DNA from: Rostrohypoxylon terebratum
Taxonomy: Eukaryota > Ascomycota > Sordariomycetes > Xylariales > Hypoxylaceae
Assembly: GCA_022497145.1 (NCBI GenBank)
Contig: MU385884.1
Location: 1-64,000 of the forward strand
Direction: 5' to 3'
Length of the DNA: 64,000 nt
Shown here piece after piece: positions 1 through 10,512 of this stretch (its first letter is position 1; every line of letters starts with the position of its first letter). Under the pieces are notes generated by a model. It was given only the letters and a program-made list of their open reading frames with translations. It was not told the DNA's origin and made no database searches. A program made the position numbers and the translations under genes.

Positions 1-513
1 CTTTTATTCTTCATTTTCAAAGATTTAATCTAAAATTTGGTGGTGTAGGAAACAAAAATCTAACGTAGGTTGTAGCGGTGAGAGTGTTGCAAAAGAGGGT
101 CCGTTGCAAAAGTGGGTCATGGCGGTTAGGGCCTTGAGTGCCTAAGATAGAGACACTGTTTTGTATTGTTCTCCATTGTTTTGGGACGGACAATCGCCAC
201 CTGCTTGTCGTTTTAGAACAGATCGAGAGTTCAGGAAGAACATCTTTTACTACGCTAGTTATCAATGACAAAGAGGGATAACAAGAGGAGTGACAAAGGG
301 ACCATGAAAGGATATTTTATGTCCTCGTCTGTCCCCTTTCCCGAGGAGTGGTCTTCGAGTATCGATCGTCATCTGTCAGCGTGTTAATCGGCAACCTTGA
401 AACCTTGACACCTTGCAATCTCGTAATCTTTACGACCCTTGCGGTACTGACGACTCTTAGGATAGCATACTCTATTACTGTTAGTTCCCGAGTTCCCGAC
501 AACACTGGGCATC
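1..513. other. left-edge region without a supported gene
   Basis: No convincing coding sequence is seen. A block of roughly 15 bases beginning gttgcaaaag is present twice in near-direct repeat around 88-120. The short open frames here have no recognisable protein features. Confidence 0.4.
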
Positions 514-963
514 ATGTGCGAGTTTAGCGGTGCTACGTTTCCGTGCGGTTGCCTTACGACGAAAAGCAGCGAGTACAATTATTGTAGCAAGCGCGGCGCA
601 GGGTGTCAGACAAAGGTCTTTAAGCACTACGAGTGGCAAACTTTCTGCCCGGCGTCCCGTAAATGTCTCAAGCAGAAGAAGAAATATGAGGAAGGTATGA
701 TTCTGCCGAAGTGCTGTTCTCAACTTGAGAAATCGAAGCTGGAAAGTCTCTGCTTGAAATGCAATCCGTTCCCCAGCGACCAACACGAGTTCCAGCGTCC
801 TTGCCCAAACCACATGGTATGTGTTTCTGTCACTACTGGATTTGAGGAGGACGTACAAGAGAAATTCGAAAATTTTGTGAAGCTTTGGCCAGTCACTCCT
901 AGGACGAGATACTTTCGAAAAAAGAAGGATAAAACATGGAACCGCGGTGGTTTCTCTTATTAG
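514..963 (+). CDS. small cysteine-rich hypothetical protein
   Basis: A single open frame of 149 codons starts at ATG 514 and ends at TAG. I do not recognise the family. The product is basic and rich in cysteine (about 15 residues), arranged as several C-x(n)-C pairs, including a CGC near the start, an LPKCCSQLE stretch near residue 65 and CLKCNPFP near residue 87. No signal peptide or membrane segment is visible, so it is probably intracellular. The cysteine spacing could bind metal, but no standard zinc-finger pattern fits exactly. The C-terminal tail is Lys/Arg-rich. It lies alone, about 1.9 kb before the next gene. Short lineage-specific Cys-rich proteins of this kind are common in ascomycetes. 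Coding status rests on composition and an intact frame only. Confidence 0.5.
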   Translation: MCEFSGATFPCGCLTTKSSEYNYCSKRGAGCQTKVFKHYEWQTFCPASRKCLKQKKKYEEGMILPKCCSQLEKSKLESLCLKCNPFPSDQHEFQRPCPNHMVCVSVTTGFEEDVQEKFENFVKLWPVTPRTRYFRKKKDKTWNRGGFSY

Positions 964-2240
964 GTATGATCCGAATTTACGCAGTAGGAGAGAAAGGTTT
1001 GGCTTTTTTCTCCATTTACCCGTCTTCTTGTTCTGTTCCGTTTCTGTTTCCGTTTCTGTTTCGTTTCTGTTTTTTTTTTCTGTTTTTTTTTTGGCTTAGA
1101 ATTCGTGGACGGGATCTGGCTGTCTGTATAGATGAGATCTGGATATATGTTGCCCCCGGTGTAGCCAGGACTCAGATACAATACCTAGTCAGGTCCTAGG
1201 TAGGTATGGTGAGTCTGTGACCCAAGACAGATACGAAAGATAGAGACTTAGCATGCTAGGTAAGCAGGTAGGTGCCAATAGTACCTAGTTACTGGGTATA
1301 TCCCATAGACGCAAAGTGTAAAACCTGTTGTCTCTGGTTTATTATTTTGTGCTATACTTTATATTATGTAATGAAGTGCCATGTGTTATTGCCAAGCATT
1401 GGTGTTATTAATTGATCGGGAAAAATTGATTGTTAGGTACCTATTAATCTACTAGGTTACAGGTATGCTAAATCTAGGTAGTATATATTAGTAGGAAGCT
1501 GCTATATTAAGTACCTACCTATGTAAATACCTAGGACCTAGGTAATTGTCTAGGTTTGAGCAAAGTCGGCGATCGGTCTCTTGGAACGCCGTGGTCTCAT
1601 GTTTACTACGTATTAGGTATGTTTCTTGTTACTAGTGTCGCATAGTGGCATGAGGTCATTGGCGGAGTGCTCATCAATGACTTACGCTTTAGGCAAGTAG
1701 TATTAGTAAGTACAATTATTAGCTTAAAATTAGCTTAGAAAACGAAAAAAAAAAATGAATACACTATTAGGTTAGATACTAAGTCAGACAGGAACGACCT
1801 TTCACTCCCGACTCGTGAGCCCGCCACTCCGGCTGTCCGGTTACATGCTCCCGCCGTAGCCGTACATTCCTAAGAGAGGTGAAGAAGGATAAGTGAAGAA
1901 GTAAAGATGAGGTTAACAGACCCACTCTTCACCAATCGGAGCTGTCACGTCACACAGCTGATAATAACTCCGATATTCTAAACAACTTGGACAAAAAAAG
2001 AAAAGAAGAAAAAGTAAAAAGAAAAAAAGAAAAGAAAAGAAATAGCATAGGTACGTACACAGTACTCACATTCTATCCTTGATCTCTCTTAATATGTCTT
2101 AGGTTCTTATGTAGGTCTAAGCCGTCTTCAACCTAGTTGGTTATCTACCTAGTTTGATCTGATGGACTTCGATTATTTGATCATCTTCTAGAGTCTAGAC
2201 ACCTAGACACTACCTCGTAGCCTCCGAAATATGGGGGCGG

Positions 2241-2315
2241 GACGGGGTGACGGGGTGACGACATGACGGCATGACGGCATGACGGCATGTGAGATGGCGA
2301 GATGGCGAGATGGAC
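2241..2315. repeat. short tandem arrays (GACGGGGT, GACGGCAT, GAGATGGC units)
   Basis: Two copies of an 8-mer gacggggt are followed by three to four copies of an 8-mer of type gacggcat and then copies of gagatggc. Adjacent arrays with related units suggest slippage and unit drift. Confidence 0.8.
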
Positions 2316-2390
2316 GAATGAGATGGACGAGACGCACAAGACGCACGAGACGAACGCGATGATGTTCAGGGCTGAGGCGAATGACATAAA

Positions 2391-2541
2391 TACCTACCTA
2401 CCTAATCTCTATCTCACCTATTGTTCTATTGTTCCCTCTTATTACCTACCTGCCTACCTACATACCTTCCATACTATCTCCCTGCCTTCATACCTCCCTA
2501 CCTCCCTACCTCATTACCTCCCTGCCTCCCTGCCTCCCTAA
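2391..2541. repeat. CTACC/CTCCCTG pyrimidine-rich simple repeat
   Basis: Imperfect repeats of ctacc, tacct and ctccctg run for about 150 bases. One strand is almost pure pyrimidine with periodic A. It forms a spurious open frame rich in Tyr, Leu and Pro. Confidence 0.75.
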
Positions 2542-2882
2542 CCGCCCTAGCTCAACCCGCCAAGATATGAAGTTCTTCATCTAAACCTGCCACATGCTCC
2601 CAGCTCTAGCTCCTGGCGTTCCTCAGATTAATATAACAAACCATCTAACATAACGTATCCTTATCTCATCTCATCACTCTTCCTCGGTCACTCTTTATCC
2701 CTGTTTGACATACTCGTTTGTTTTCCCATCCGATCTCGTTCACCTCGCCCGGCCCACCCAATACGCATATCTAAATATCTAAATATCTAATAACTAATAC
2801 CTATCATCCAACACTGAACACTTAACATTTAACATCTAATACCAGAGGAGGGGAGGAAGACCAACACCGACGAGGGGAGAAT

Positions 2883-3854
2883 ATGTCACAGCAACAGCAT
2901 AGACCTGGGCCACCCTATGCCCCTACGAACGCCAATGTTGGTGGCTCTCCTTCCGTTATACCAGACGTGCCTGTCTCGGCCGTCTTCATCGCCCTCTATG
3001 TGGCTTTTGCTATCTACAACATGACCGTGTTCCAGATGAATTCTCGGAAAGGATACAAGTTCATTCCTTCTGTCGCTGTCTTTGGTTTCTGTATGGCTCG
3101 TATCACTACTCTCGTTCTGCGGATAACCTGGTCTACCCGTCACACCAACGTCAGTCTTGCTGTTGCTGCCAACATCTTCGTCAATGCCGGTATCCTCATC
3201 ATCTATGTCATTAATCTCATCTTTGCCCAGCGCATCTTGCGTGCGAGGCAACCCGTCCTCGGGTGGCGTACGTCACTTGCTATCATCTACAAAATCCTCT
3301 TTGTCGGAGTCGCCTGCGCTCTTATCATGGTTATAACAGCGCTGGTGTTGTCCGTCTACACCCTGAACGCCTACTCTCTACGAGCTTGCCGCGACGTTCA
3401 GCTCACTTCCGGAACCTACCTCCTCGTCTTCACCGTCATACCCCTCTTCGTCATAGCCGCCGCGTACCTCTTGCCCAAAAACTCAGCTAGGGAAACATTC
3501 GGCGAGGGTAGCATGAGGTCCAAGACCGCCATTACTCTTCTCGTCACTTGCCTCTGTATAACCAATGCCGGCTTTAGGATTGGGACCGCCTGGGCACCAC
3601 GGCCGGCCAGTCATCCAGCTTGGTATCACGGAAAAGCACCCTTCTACGTGTTTAATTTTGCCATCGAGATCATAATATTGTCCATATTAGCCTTGGCCAG
3701 GATCGATAAGCGGTTCTATGTTCCGGATGGAAGCCGGCAGCCAGGCGACTACTCTCGCCATACCGCCTCGTCTCCCGACAATGCTGAAGTTGGCTCTGTC
3801 CAGAAGGAAGAGAAGGACGGGAGAAGCGAGGACAGAACTCTGTTCGATGCTTGA
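2883..3854 (+). CDS. seven-helix membrane protein, fungal DUF3112-like
   Basis: An intron-free frame of 323 codons with a good start context. After a Pro-rich, probably extracellular N-terminus (residues 1-30) come about seven hydrophobic segments near residues 32-50, 60-80, 92-115, 128-160, 177-196, 213-232 and 252-272. A charged tail of about 45 residues follows, rich in Ser, Glu and Lys. The segment after helix 1 (NSRKGYKFIPS) and the overall layout resemble the fungus-specific DUF3112 family of unknown function. The topology is receptor-like or RTA1-like, but I see no RTA1 signature. The protein probably sits in the plasma membrane or an endomembrane, with the phosphorylatable tail in the cytosol. 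The family assignment is from memory of conserved motifs and is moderately sure; that it is a polytopic membrane protein is clear. Confidence 0.8.
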   Translation: MSQQQHRPGPPYAPTNANVGGSPSVIPDVPVSAVFIALYVAFAIYNMTVFQMNSRKGYKFIPSVAVFGFCMARITTLVLRITWSTRHTNVSLAVAANIFVNAGILIIYVINLIFAQRILRARQPVLGWRTSLAIIYKILFVGVACALIMVITALVLSVYTLNAYSLRACRDVQLTSGTYLLVFTVIPLFVIAAAYLLPKNSARETFGEGSMRSKTAITLLVTCLCITNAGFRIGTAWAPRPASHPAWYHGKAPFYVFNFAIEIIILSILALARIDKRFYVPDGSRQPGDYSRHTASSPDNAEVGSVQKEEKDGRSEDRTLFDA

Positions 3855-4164
3855 AAAGGGTCCCGGGTGCGAGGGAACATGGGGCGTGGTTCGATCCCCC
3901 TCTCCGGCATTCTGGGGCATGTTTAGTTATGATTAGTTAGATAGGTGCCGATGTGATACCCTTGGATCCTAACACACACATGGATATATACAGACAATTA
4001 CCTACGGTAATTCCGCAGCTTCGCGGTACAGGTACAGATAGGCATAGATGTAGGTTATTGTGCTATTTAGCGTTGTTATAGCACGAGGGGTAGGTAGAAC
4101 TGGTCATACATTGGTTGCCCTACGGAAAATGAATGTCTATGCCATATTGTTACTCGTTAGGTAT
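3855..4164. other. intergenic between convergent genes
   Basis: About 310 bases between the stop codons of two convergent genes. It is presumably the 3' ends of both transcripts. No other feature is seen. Confidence 0.4.
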
Positions 4165-4707
4165 TCACAGCCTGCTAGATAGCATATTTGTGAATATTTC
4201 GTTTAGCCCGCTCACTTCCCATTGGTCCATGTGAGTCGCTTCCCACTCTGCCTGCAAATATCTCAGGATAGCCCAAACCTGGTGAAATTCCGTGTCGCTT
4301 TCGGCCCCTTGGTCGTTGTCCGGATTAAATCTGCCGTGTGTCCACTCGCCCTCGTTTTCCCAGCTGAAGCGAAGAACGCGGACAACAAAGTGTATTGCGT
4401 GATCTAGCGATGTCCAGTCCTCCTTGTCAGCGGGTGTCCTGGGACTGGCATACTTGGGCAGGGCAAACGCATTGGTTGACCTGCACAACGCGAACAGCTC
4501 GCCGCAGTCTATATCTTCGATCTGCGGGGCCACCTCGAGGTAGTCGTGTCGGTACTCCATGAAGAAAGGTTTGACGAAATCACCATCCAACATTTGCCGT
4601 ACCAGGTGCTTCTCGTCGTCGTAAAATCCAAGATAAAAGCAGAGCGTGTCGTAGACCTGCTCCAAGGCCGGGACTTTTTCCCGTGGGATGGCTTCGTTGG
4701 TTGCCAT
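4165..4707 (-). CDS. acidic hypothetical protein
   Basis: A 180-codon frame on the minus strand starts at ATG 4707. I do not recognise the family. The product is acidic, with many Glu/Asp and aromatic residues (several Trp, Phe and Tyr), and appears helical and globular. It has no signal peptide, membrane segment or low-complexity region. Sequence such as YLGFYDDEKHLVRQML and LDHAIHFVVRVLRFSWENEG looks like a real amphipathic helical protein rather than a chance frame. It converges with the membrane-protein gene upstream. No catalytic motif is visible, so no function is assigned. Confidence 0.6.
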   Translation of the reverse strand: MATNEAIPREKVPALEQVYDTLCFYLGFYDDEKHLVRQMLDGDFVKPFFMEYRHDYLEVAPQIEDIDCGELFALCRSTNAFALPKYASPRTPADKEDWTSLDHAIHFVVRVLRFSWENEGEWTHGRFNPDNDQGAESDTEFHQVWAILRYLQAEWEATHMDQWEVSGLNEIFTNMLSSRL

Positions 4708-5315
4708 AAACGATCATGCGTGTGTTTGTCCGTTTGGTGTTGGTGTTCTACGAGAATGGAATGGGTTAAAAGAAAAGAAAAAAAGAAAAGATACGATGGG
4801 ATTCATTTAGCAATCCCGATCTCCCAACGTTATACCACCATCCCGAGGATGAGAAGTGCTTAACCTAATAGCCAACCCCTTATTGGTATCCAGGTAAAAA
4901 AATCAAATGAGGAGTAGCGAAGATTTCACGAAACACAAATTTGCGAGATCGCGAGGGGCTCAGCAATCGTACCACGTGGGTGAAGCAGGACAGACCCAAT
5001 CATCTCCCTTGTCGAGCTGCACGATGGGAGTACCTACCGGTACATAGTAGTAGCCTGTAGGTATGCAAGTCATCGTAGAGTTCCCGCCCCCTCTCCTCCA
5101 GCTAGAGACACCCTGTTCGTCAGTTTGTTCAGTATTATAAAGTATAAATATTTGATAGGTACCTAAGACTTAAGTATATACCTACTTATTCAACTATACT
5201 ATACTATTCTCATTCTAATCAATTCACTGCTTAGAATGTGTATTATAGTATTATAGGTAGTATTATGATATTACAATATTACGAGGCTGGCGCGTCTTCC
5301 TGGTTATGGCGGTAT

Positions 5316-5335
5316 AACCTAACCTAACCTAACCT
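5316..5335. repeat. (AACCT)4 array, TTAGG-type
   Basis: Four perfect AACCT units are followed by AAG. The complement reads as TTAGG repeats, close to but different from the usual fungal telomere unit TTAGGG. At four copies it may be chance or an interstitial remnant. Confidence 0.7.
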
Positions 5336-7471
5336 AAGACTCAAGTAGAATCAGCTTGAAGCTGATATATGAGGTCCTTAACCTAGGTCCTGGGACTGGT
5401 ACCTATCTCGTATGATCGACATCGTGGCCTCGGATTCATACCTACCTAGTCTTGGGCATTTCCGGTCTGGTATACTCTGGGCCATGGCGTATGTTAAACC
5501 GGAGGTGGAGTCACATTTTCTGTCGGTACACTTGTCCGTTGTCATGCCTTGTTGAGGCCAGCTTTGCCGCTGCTACGTGTTACTTCGTTTAGAATCAACG
5601 CATTGAGAGCGTTCGAGACCAGAACTGATGGCAGACATGTGTCGCCCGCTTGCCAAGATATCATCGCTTCCTAGTTCTCGGGGAGGGTGGTCATATATAC
5701 TCACTCGGAAGTTATCGTCTTCCTCTCCTAGGATCGACTTCCAACTTGTGGCTCACCGGTTGGCCATTCCTGTTCTAGCTTCTCCCTTTTAATTTCCTCT
5801 CTTGCAGACCGGCAGAATACCTAGGTCCTAGGTACTTAGGACTTAGGACTTAGGTAGCCAATGTTGATGCTATTGGTGCAGATCGTTGGAGGCCTATGGC
5901 TAGTGCCGCCGAGTTTATGTGGCTTACCGTGGCTACTTGGTACCAATCTATATACTACGTACTACGAGCGCATCTAGTACTAGTAGTGCAGTATAGTAGT
6001 ACCTAAGCCTTAAGGTCCTAAGTCTTCCGAGATGGGTAATTTCATCGTATGATCGAGATCGACCAGTGTGACGTAACTCTGTTTTCCGAGTCTCCAGTCA
6101 AGCTCTTCCATATCTGAATAGGAAGAGGAGGGCGGAGATGAAGACGAAGACGAAGACGAAGAACAAGAGATGCATCTGTCGTGATATCCTGTCCCAGGTA
6201 TCTTAGAAAGTCCGAGTGTTGTCGGGGCTCGATGTGTGAATCAGCAGCTAACCTTAGGTACCTAGTTGGTAAGATCGCCTGCGCCGCCGCCGGACTGTTG
6301 CGTAGAGCCCTTGCCCGCTTTCTCGTTCGTCGGTCTCGTTAGGCTCCTCCTCAATCCTCTCGCAGGAAGAGTGGGTGAGCAGGGATTGCGAGGGCAGACG
6401 AGATAGCGAATCTTTTATCCCTTAGGTCGGGTTGTCGTGATGCGGTGGCTTTATTGGAGGAATCTTGTTGAGATAGAGTACTGGTACGGCTGATCCTTTC
6501 TCAATTAAAGATGATTCATGGGATGTTTTGTTTGAGAAAGATGGAGGCTTAAGCCTTGATCGCAGACGATAGAAGAATGCTCATATACTGTCCGGAGATT
6601 TCTGCAGTGGTAGTAGACCTTCAGTTCCACCCGGCGAGGGAAGATTCCCGAGTGTAGGTGTGGATGGATCAGACGTCCTGCCTGTCTGCCCAAGCCTAGT
6701 GGTAGATTCAAATCCGCCTGCTTACCTAGGTACTACTAGGTACCTACTTAGGTACCAAAGTGACTTGCTATGACTTCCAAGGTTATTGAGGCTGAAGGTC
6801 GAATGGGATCTATACATCTAGAATTATATCTATACATTTAGAATTATACTCCGTCATGGTGACAAGATAGGTATTTGTGCTATGAAGCGTCACCCACCAA
6901 AGCCCCCTGTTAGAAAAGAAAGCGAAAAAGGCCGAAAAGGCGAAAAAAAAGGGAGAGTTTGATTCTTGCAGCTCAATAGAAGAGCAATATGGCGTAACTG
7001 GCGCAACTGTTGCGCCACCCGACGGCATGGCATTATTGACATTGAAAGATAAAAAGCCACCTTCATATTAATCATTAATAAGAAGGATTCGTTGAAAATA
7101 TACCCTCACTACTGACTTGCATACATCGTATTTCATCTTTGCTACTGTGTCTTATGAGACTATGATGAAGATTTTACCTACATCATAGAATGAATGGAAT
7201 CGAATATCCATGAGTTCCAACCGAAGTCCAAGAGCTGTCAGGTATGATTAGGTACCTAGTAGGTACCAGTACCTATGACCTGAGTACTTATAACATCTAA
7301 TAGGTATGCTCCTTCGTGAGATTTTCATACTATGTAAGTCTTTATTAGTGACGGAAGCGGGGTTCTCGGGACGAATTAGGTACTATTTATAGATTATATG
7401 TCATCACTCTACATCCCGTATTTTTTTTTTCTTTTTCTTTTTTTTTTTTTGGTATTGTTGCCAGGTACTCT

Positions 7472-7503
7472 TGCTGCTGCTGCTGCTGATGATGATGATG
7501 ATG
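7472..7503. repeat. TGC/TGA trinucleotide repeat upstream of GSH2
   Basis: About five TGC units run directly into about five TGA units, ending some 25 bases before the GSH2 start codon. It sits in the 5' leader and could vary in length between strains. Confidence 0.8.
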
Positions 7504-7528
7504 TTTTCACTCAAGCCCCGTCACCAAA

Positions 7529-9109
7529 ATGCATGCAGAAGAGTTCGGCGAAGGATACCTAGAAAAGATCTTATCAGAACTAGAAGACTATCAAATCACT
7601 CATGGGTCACTTCTTAAGATACCACGCGCCCTGACTTACAACGAATCGACGGTGGCCCTCGCTCGTCCAATTGGCATCAGCGTCATTCCAACCGTATTCC
7701 CCCGCCATCTTTTCTATCACGCTCTAGGTATTCAAACCCTTTTCAACGAGCTTTATATTAAGATTTCAGAGGATGACGCTTGGCTAGAGAACGTCATCCA
7801 AAAGTTAGGAGAGGCAGATAGGTTTGCTGCTCAACTATGGTCTATATGGGAACGTGTAAGGGATGAGGGAGAGATCCAGCCACTGAGATGCGGAATATTT
7901 AGGAGTGACTATATGATTCATCATCACCGTCACTATGATTCCTCGGGGACTGGCGGGAGAGGTTTCGCTACAAGTGATGATAATAAACTTCAACGGCTCA
8001 TGGATTCCGAGCTGAAGCAGGTCGAATTCAACACTTATTCCTGTGCCGGAGCGGCTCACGCCAACACTGTGGCGAACATGCACCGATATCTAGCAAGTAA
8101 AGGCATACACAAGCCGTCCCATCTGCCGACGAACAGTGCGATCAAGTCGATAGTGGAAGCCCTTCAAAGTGCACACAGGGAATACGGCTTACCAGCAGAC
8201 CTGAATAGAAGAACAGCCATACTAATGACGGTACAGCCTAAAAATGTCAACGTCTGCGACGAGCGACCTATCGAGTACGCATTATCAGAGTGTGAACCTC
8301 CCATCGCTCTGTATCGAGTCGAGTTTAGTGATGGGGTAGCGCATAAATGCCGTCTAGGACCGAACCGTGAGCTACTCTTTCTACCGGATGGCCTACCGGA
8401 TGGCGAGGGCGAGGGCGAGGGCGAGGTTGTTGAAGTTTCGGTCATATATCAGCGGGCCGGTTATGACCCGCATGAATATGATCAACAAGGAATCAATGCA
8501 CGACATATGCTCGAGCGATCACGCGCAATCAAATGTCCGACCGTACTCTCTCAAATTGCTGGGTTGAAAAAGGTTCAGCAAGAACTGACGTCTCCTGAAA
8601 CTCTCGGGAGATTCATACGCCCTGAGATGGCCAACGTCCTATATCGAACCTTCATGCTTCACTATCCATTCGACACGTCTAAACAAGGCATGCGAGCTCA
8701 AGAAATAGCGTTAGACAAGCAGAAGGCCGAGAATTACATTCTAAAACCATCCCTGGAGGGAGGAGGCCACAACATATATGGGACTAGCATCCCAGACTTC
8801 CTCGAGAGTGTCCCAAAGGAGGAATGGTGCAAGTACATCTTGATGGAGAAGATACACCCTCCGTCGACGCAGGGCGTTCTTATCTCCTCTGTAGATACTC
8901 ACAAGGGACCGGTTATCTGCGAACTAGGTGTGCTAGGGACGTGCCTCTGGAAAAGAAATGAGAAGGACAGAGACCAGGACGGAGGGGATGGGGATAGGAT
9001 TATTGGCAATAACCTAGCCGGGTGGACATTCAAGACAAAACCCGAAGAAGTCGAGGAGATGAGCGTTGTTAAAGGATACGGATGCTTTGACTGCCCATCC
9101 CTCATTTAA
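7529..9109 (+). CDS. GSH2: glutathione synthetase
   Basis: Joins gamma-glutamylcysteine and glycine with ATP to make glutathione, the last step of the pathway, in the cytosol. The frame is intron-free and 526 codons long, slightly longer than usual for eukaryotic glutathione synthetases. Family blocks are in order: RCGIFRSDYMI and QVEFNTYSCA near residues 120-175, the central lid region RSRAIKCPTVLSQIAG near 330, the ATP-grasp glycine loop KPSLEGGGHNIYG near 410, EKIHPP near 440, and the C-terminal glycine-rich loop SVVKGYGCFDCP that closes over the active site. A loop near residue 290 carries an acidic Gly-Glu repeat from a short tandem DNA repeat (8403-8426), an oddity probably tolerated on the surface. 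The glutathione S-transferase gene lies 540 bases downstream on the same strand. The start at 7529 gives the expected N-terminal helix. Confidence 0.95.
   Translation: MHAEEFGEGYLEKILSELEDYQITHGSLLKIPRALTYNESTVALARPIGISVIPTVFPRHLFYHALGIQTLFNELYIKISEDDAWLENVIQKLGEADRFAAQLWSIWERVRDEGEIQPLRCGIFRSDYMIHHHRHYDSSGTGGRGFATSDDNKLQRLMDSELKQVEFNTYSCAGAAHANTVANMHRYLASKGIHKPSHLPTNSAIKSIVEALQSAHREYGLPADLNRRTAILMTVQPKNVNVCDERPIEYALSECEPPIALYRVEFSDGVAHKCRLGPNRELLFLPDGLPDGEGEGEGEVVEVSVIYQRAGYDPHEYDQQGINARHMLERSRAIKCPTVLSQIAGLKKVQQELTSPETLGRFIRPEMANVLYRTFMLHYPFDTSKQGMRAQEIALDKQKAENYILKPSLEGGGHNIYGTSIPDFLESVPKEEWCKYILMEKIHPPSTQGVLISSVDTHKGPVICELGVLGTCLWKRNEKDRDQDGGDGDRIIGNNLAGWTFKTKPEEVEEMSVVKGYGCFDCPSLI
8403..8426 (+). 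repeat. in-frame GGCGAG repeat inside GSH2
   Basis: About four hexamer units encode alternating Gly and Glu in a loop just before the conserved EVSVIYQRAGYDP block. It is 18-24 bases long and keeps the frame. Confidence 0.8.
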
Positions 9110-9651
9110 TAAGATTTTTTTTTTAAAAAAAAATACCAGAGGCTTTCTAGCACATCCATGATCACAGATATGTGTCAGGTTGTTTAGCCTTTGGATATTT
9201 ATCTAAAATTAATTGGTTGAAGCCAGGTTGAAGCCGGACAGGTACGGTACTATCCATCCATTGAGCTATGAGCCGTTTAGGGAACAAAGGCAACCTCGTT
9301 TTCAACTAGTTAGGTAGGCTGGTAGGTAGAGAATATATAATATTTGAGACATTGGATCCTGATAGCGCCATTCATGTATCCTTGACGTGACCGACCGCTC
9401 CCAGCTGGCTGTGACCCCGTGGATTTATAAGCAACCTTTATAAGCAACCCCAGACTCCAGTGGCATCCCGACAACTCCGTATGCAAGCCGCGGTTCCGCA
9501 CCAGTATAATTAGAACCCTCGGGAATCGTTATTATTATTTTTTCATCGATACCCCGAAACACACTTCAAGTTAGAGCTTCTTTTAAACACACTGAATAGG
9601 CACCTAGGCACCTAGGCACCTATACACCTAGGCACCTAAACTCCTGATATA
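9110..9651. other. intergenic between GSH2 and the GST gene
   Basis: Holds an A/T tract just after the GSH2 stop (9113-9134), probably part of the 3' UTR, and a run of aggcacct units at about 9597-9640 immediately upstream of the GST start. No other feature is seen. Confidence 0.5.
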
Positions 9652-10512
9652 ATGACAGCGCCGAAGATCAAACTATATACAAACCATGCATGTCCTTGTA
9701 TGAATCCCCAAATTTACTGACCTTACTAGCCTAGAAAGAAAGCTGACATAGATATGATATACGGATTAAAGGGGCACACAGGGCGCATATATCTCTTGCG
9801 GAGCTTCAACTGCCCTTCGAGGAGGAGATCATCGACTTGGCCGCCCCCCGGACCCCGGAATATCTAAAGGTCAACCCTCGGGGCCTCGTCCCATCTTTAG
9901 AATTCAATGGCGAGATTCTCACGGAATCTGCTATAATCTCCAATTTCTTGGCCAATGAATTCCCCTCGCATCTGCTCCCGGCCTCCAATGCGCCCGGGGG
10001 AGCTTTTTTTCGCGCCAAAGTCGAATTCTTCGTCGATACATTTATCTCCAAGGTGAACGGTAACATGATCAAGGCGCAGTTTTCTAAGACGGACGAAGAG
10101 GCAGAGAGCTTCGTCAAGGAATACGTCGATGCTGTCGTGAAGGAAATCGAGCCGCTCCTGAGCAACGCTGCGCCCTTCTTCAATGGTAGCGAGAGGCTCA
10201 CCCAGGCTGAAGTAATAATCCCCTTCGTATCCTTCAGTTATCCATCGTCGTCTCATCTACTCTTCAATCAAGTGTCATTAGCTAAAAAGATAGTTTTAGG
10301 TTCTGACGGGTTCATTTATTGTCCGTTTGTTCACGCTGCCGAAGTACGGTCTCTTTCCGGAGCACATATTGAGTGATCTATCCACCAAGGCCCCGAACTT
10401 CTATAAATGGGGCCAGGCTGTTTCTAAGCATCCTAGCGTTTTGGTAATATATGACGAGAAAGTGATTGCGGAAAGGTCGAAAGAGAGGGTAGCTAAGCTG
10501 CGTGCAGCATGA
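9652..10512 (+). CDS. glutathione S-transferase, Cys-type (omega-like)
   Basis: Three exons: 9652-9697, 9772-10211 and 10300-10512, giving 232 residues. Both introns have GTATGA/GTAATA donors and restore the family sequence at the joins: Trp16 is split by intron 1, and intron 2 falls just before the VLTGSF helix. The N-terminal thioredoxin-fold domain begins with KLYTNHACPWAHRAH, placing a cysteine (residue 14) at the active-site position, as in omega-like and glutathionyl-hydroquinone-type GSTs rather than Tyr/Ser classes. NPRGLVPSL and ESAIISNFLA are the glutathione-binding cis-Pro and Glu-Ser motifs. The C-terminal helical domain ends in KLRAA. It probably acts as a cytosolic thiol transferase or detoxifying enzyme. 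It follows glutathione synthetase on the same strand, so the enzyme sits next to the maker of its substrate. Confidence 0.9.

Larger units (their letters stand above)
964..2882. other. 1.9-kb intergenic region with low-complexity DNA
   Basis: Contains pyrimidine tracts (about 1035-1095), many CCTAGG/TAGGTA palindromes between about 1190 and 1560, a purine-rich A/G tract near 1990-2045, and the tandem arrays listed separately at 2241 and 2391. No gene is supported. The last 200 bases upstream of 2883 hold the presumed promoter and leader of the membrane-protein gene, with repeated ctaaatat and taacatct units. Confidence 0.5.
4708..7528. other. 2.8-kb intergenic region, no gene seen
   Basis: No frame longer than about 105 codons has protein-like composition. 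The region holds many CCTAGG/GGTACC/TAGGTA palindromes (for example near 5155-5200, 5815-5860, 6720-6755 and 7245-7310), a four-copy AACCT array at 5316, and a gaagac-type purine repeat near 6135-6170. The promoter of the glutathione synthetase gene should lie at the right end, where a poly-T tract (7418-7450) and the TGC/TGA repeat occur. Confidence 0.5.

Noticed and set aside
3880..3915. GGTTCGATCCCC tRNA-like T-arm sequence after the membrane-protein gene
   Set aside because: No D-arm, anticodon stem or acceptor pairing could be drawn around it.
5316..5335. Interstitial telomere
   Set aside because: Unit is TTAGG, not TTAGGG, only four copies, and it lies between ordinary genes.
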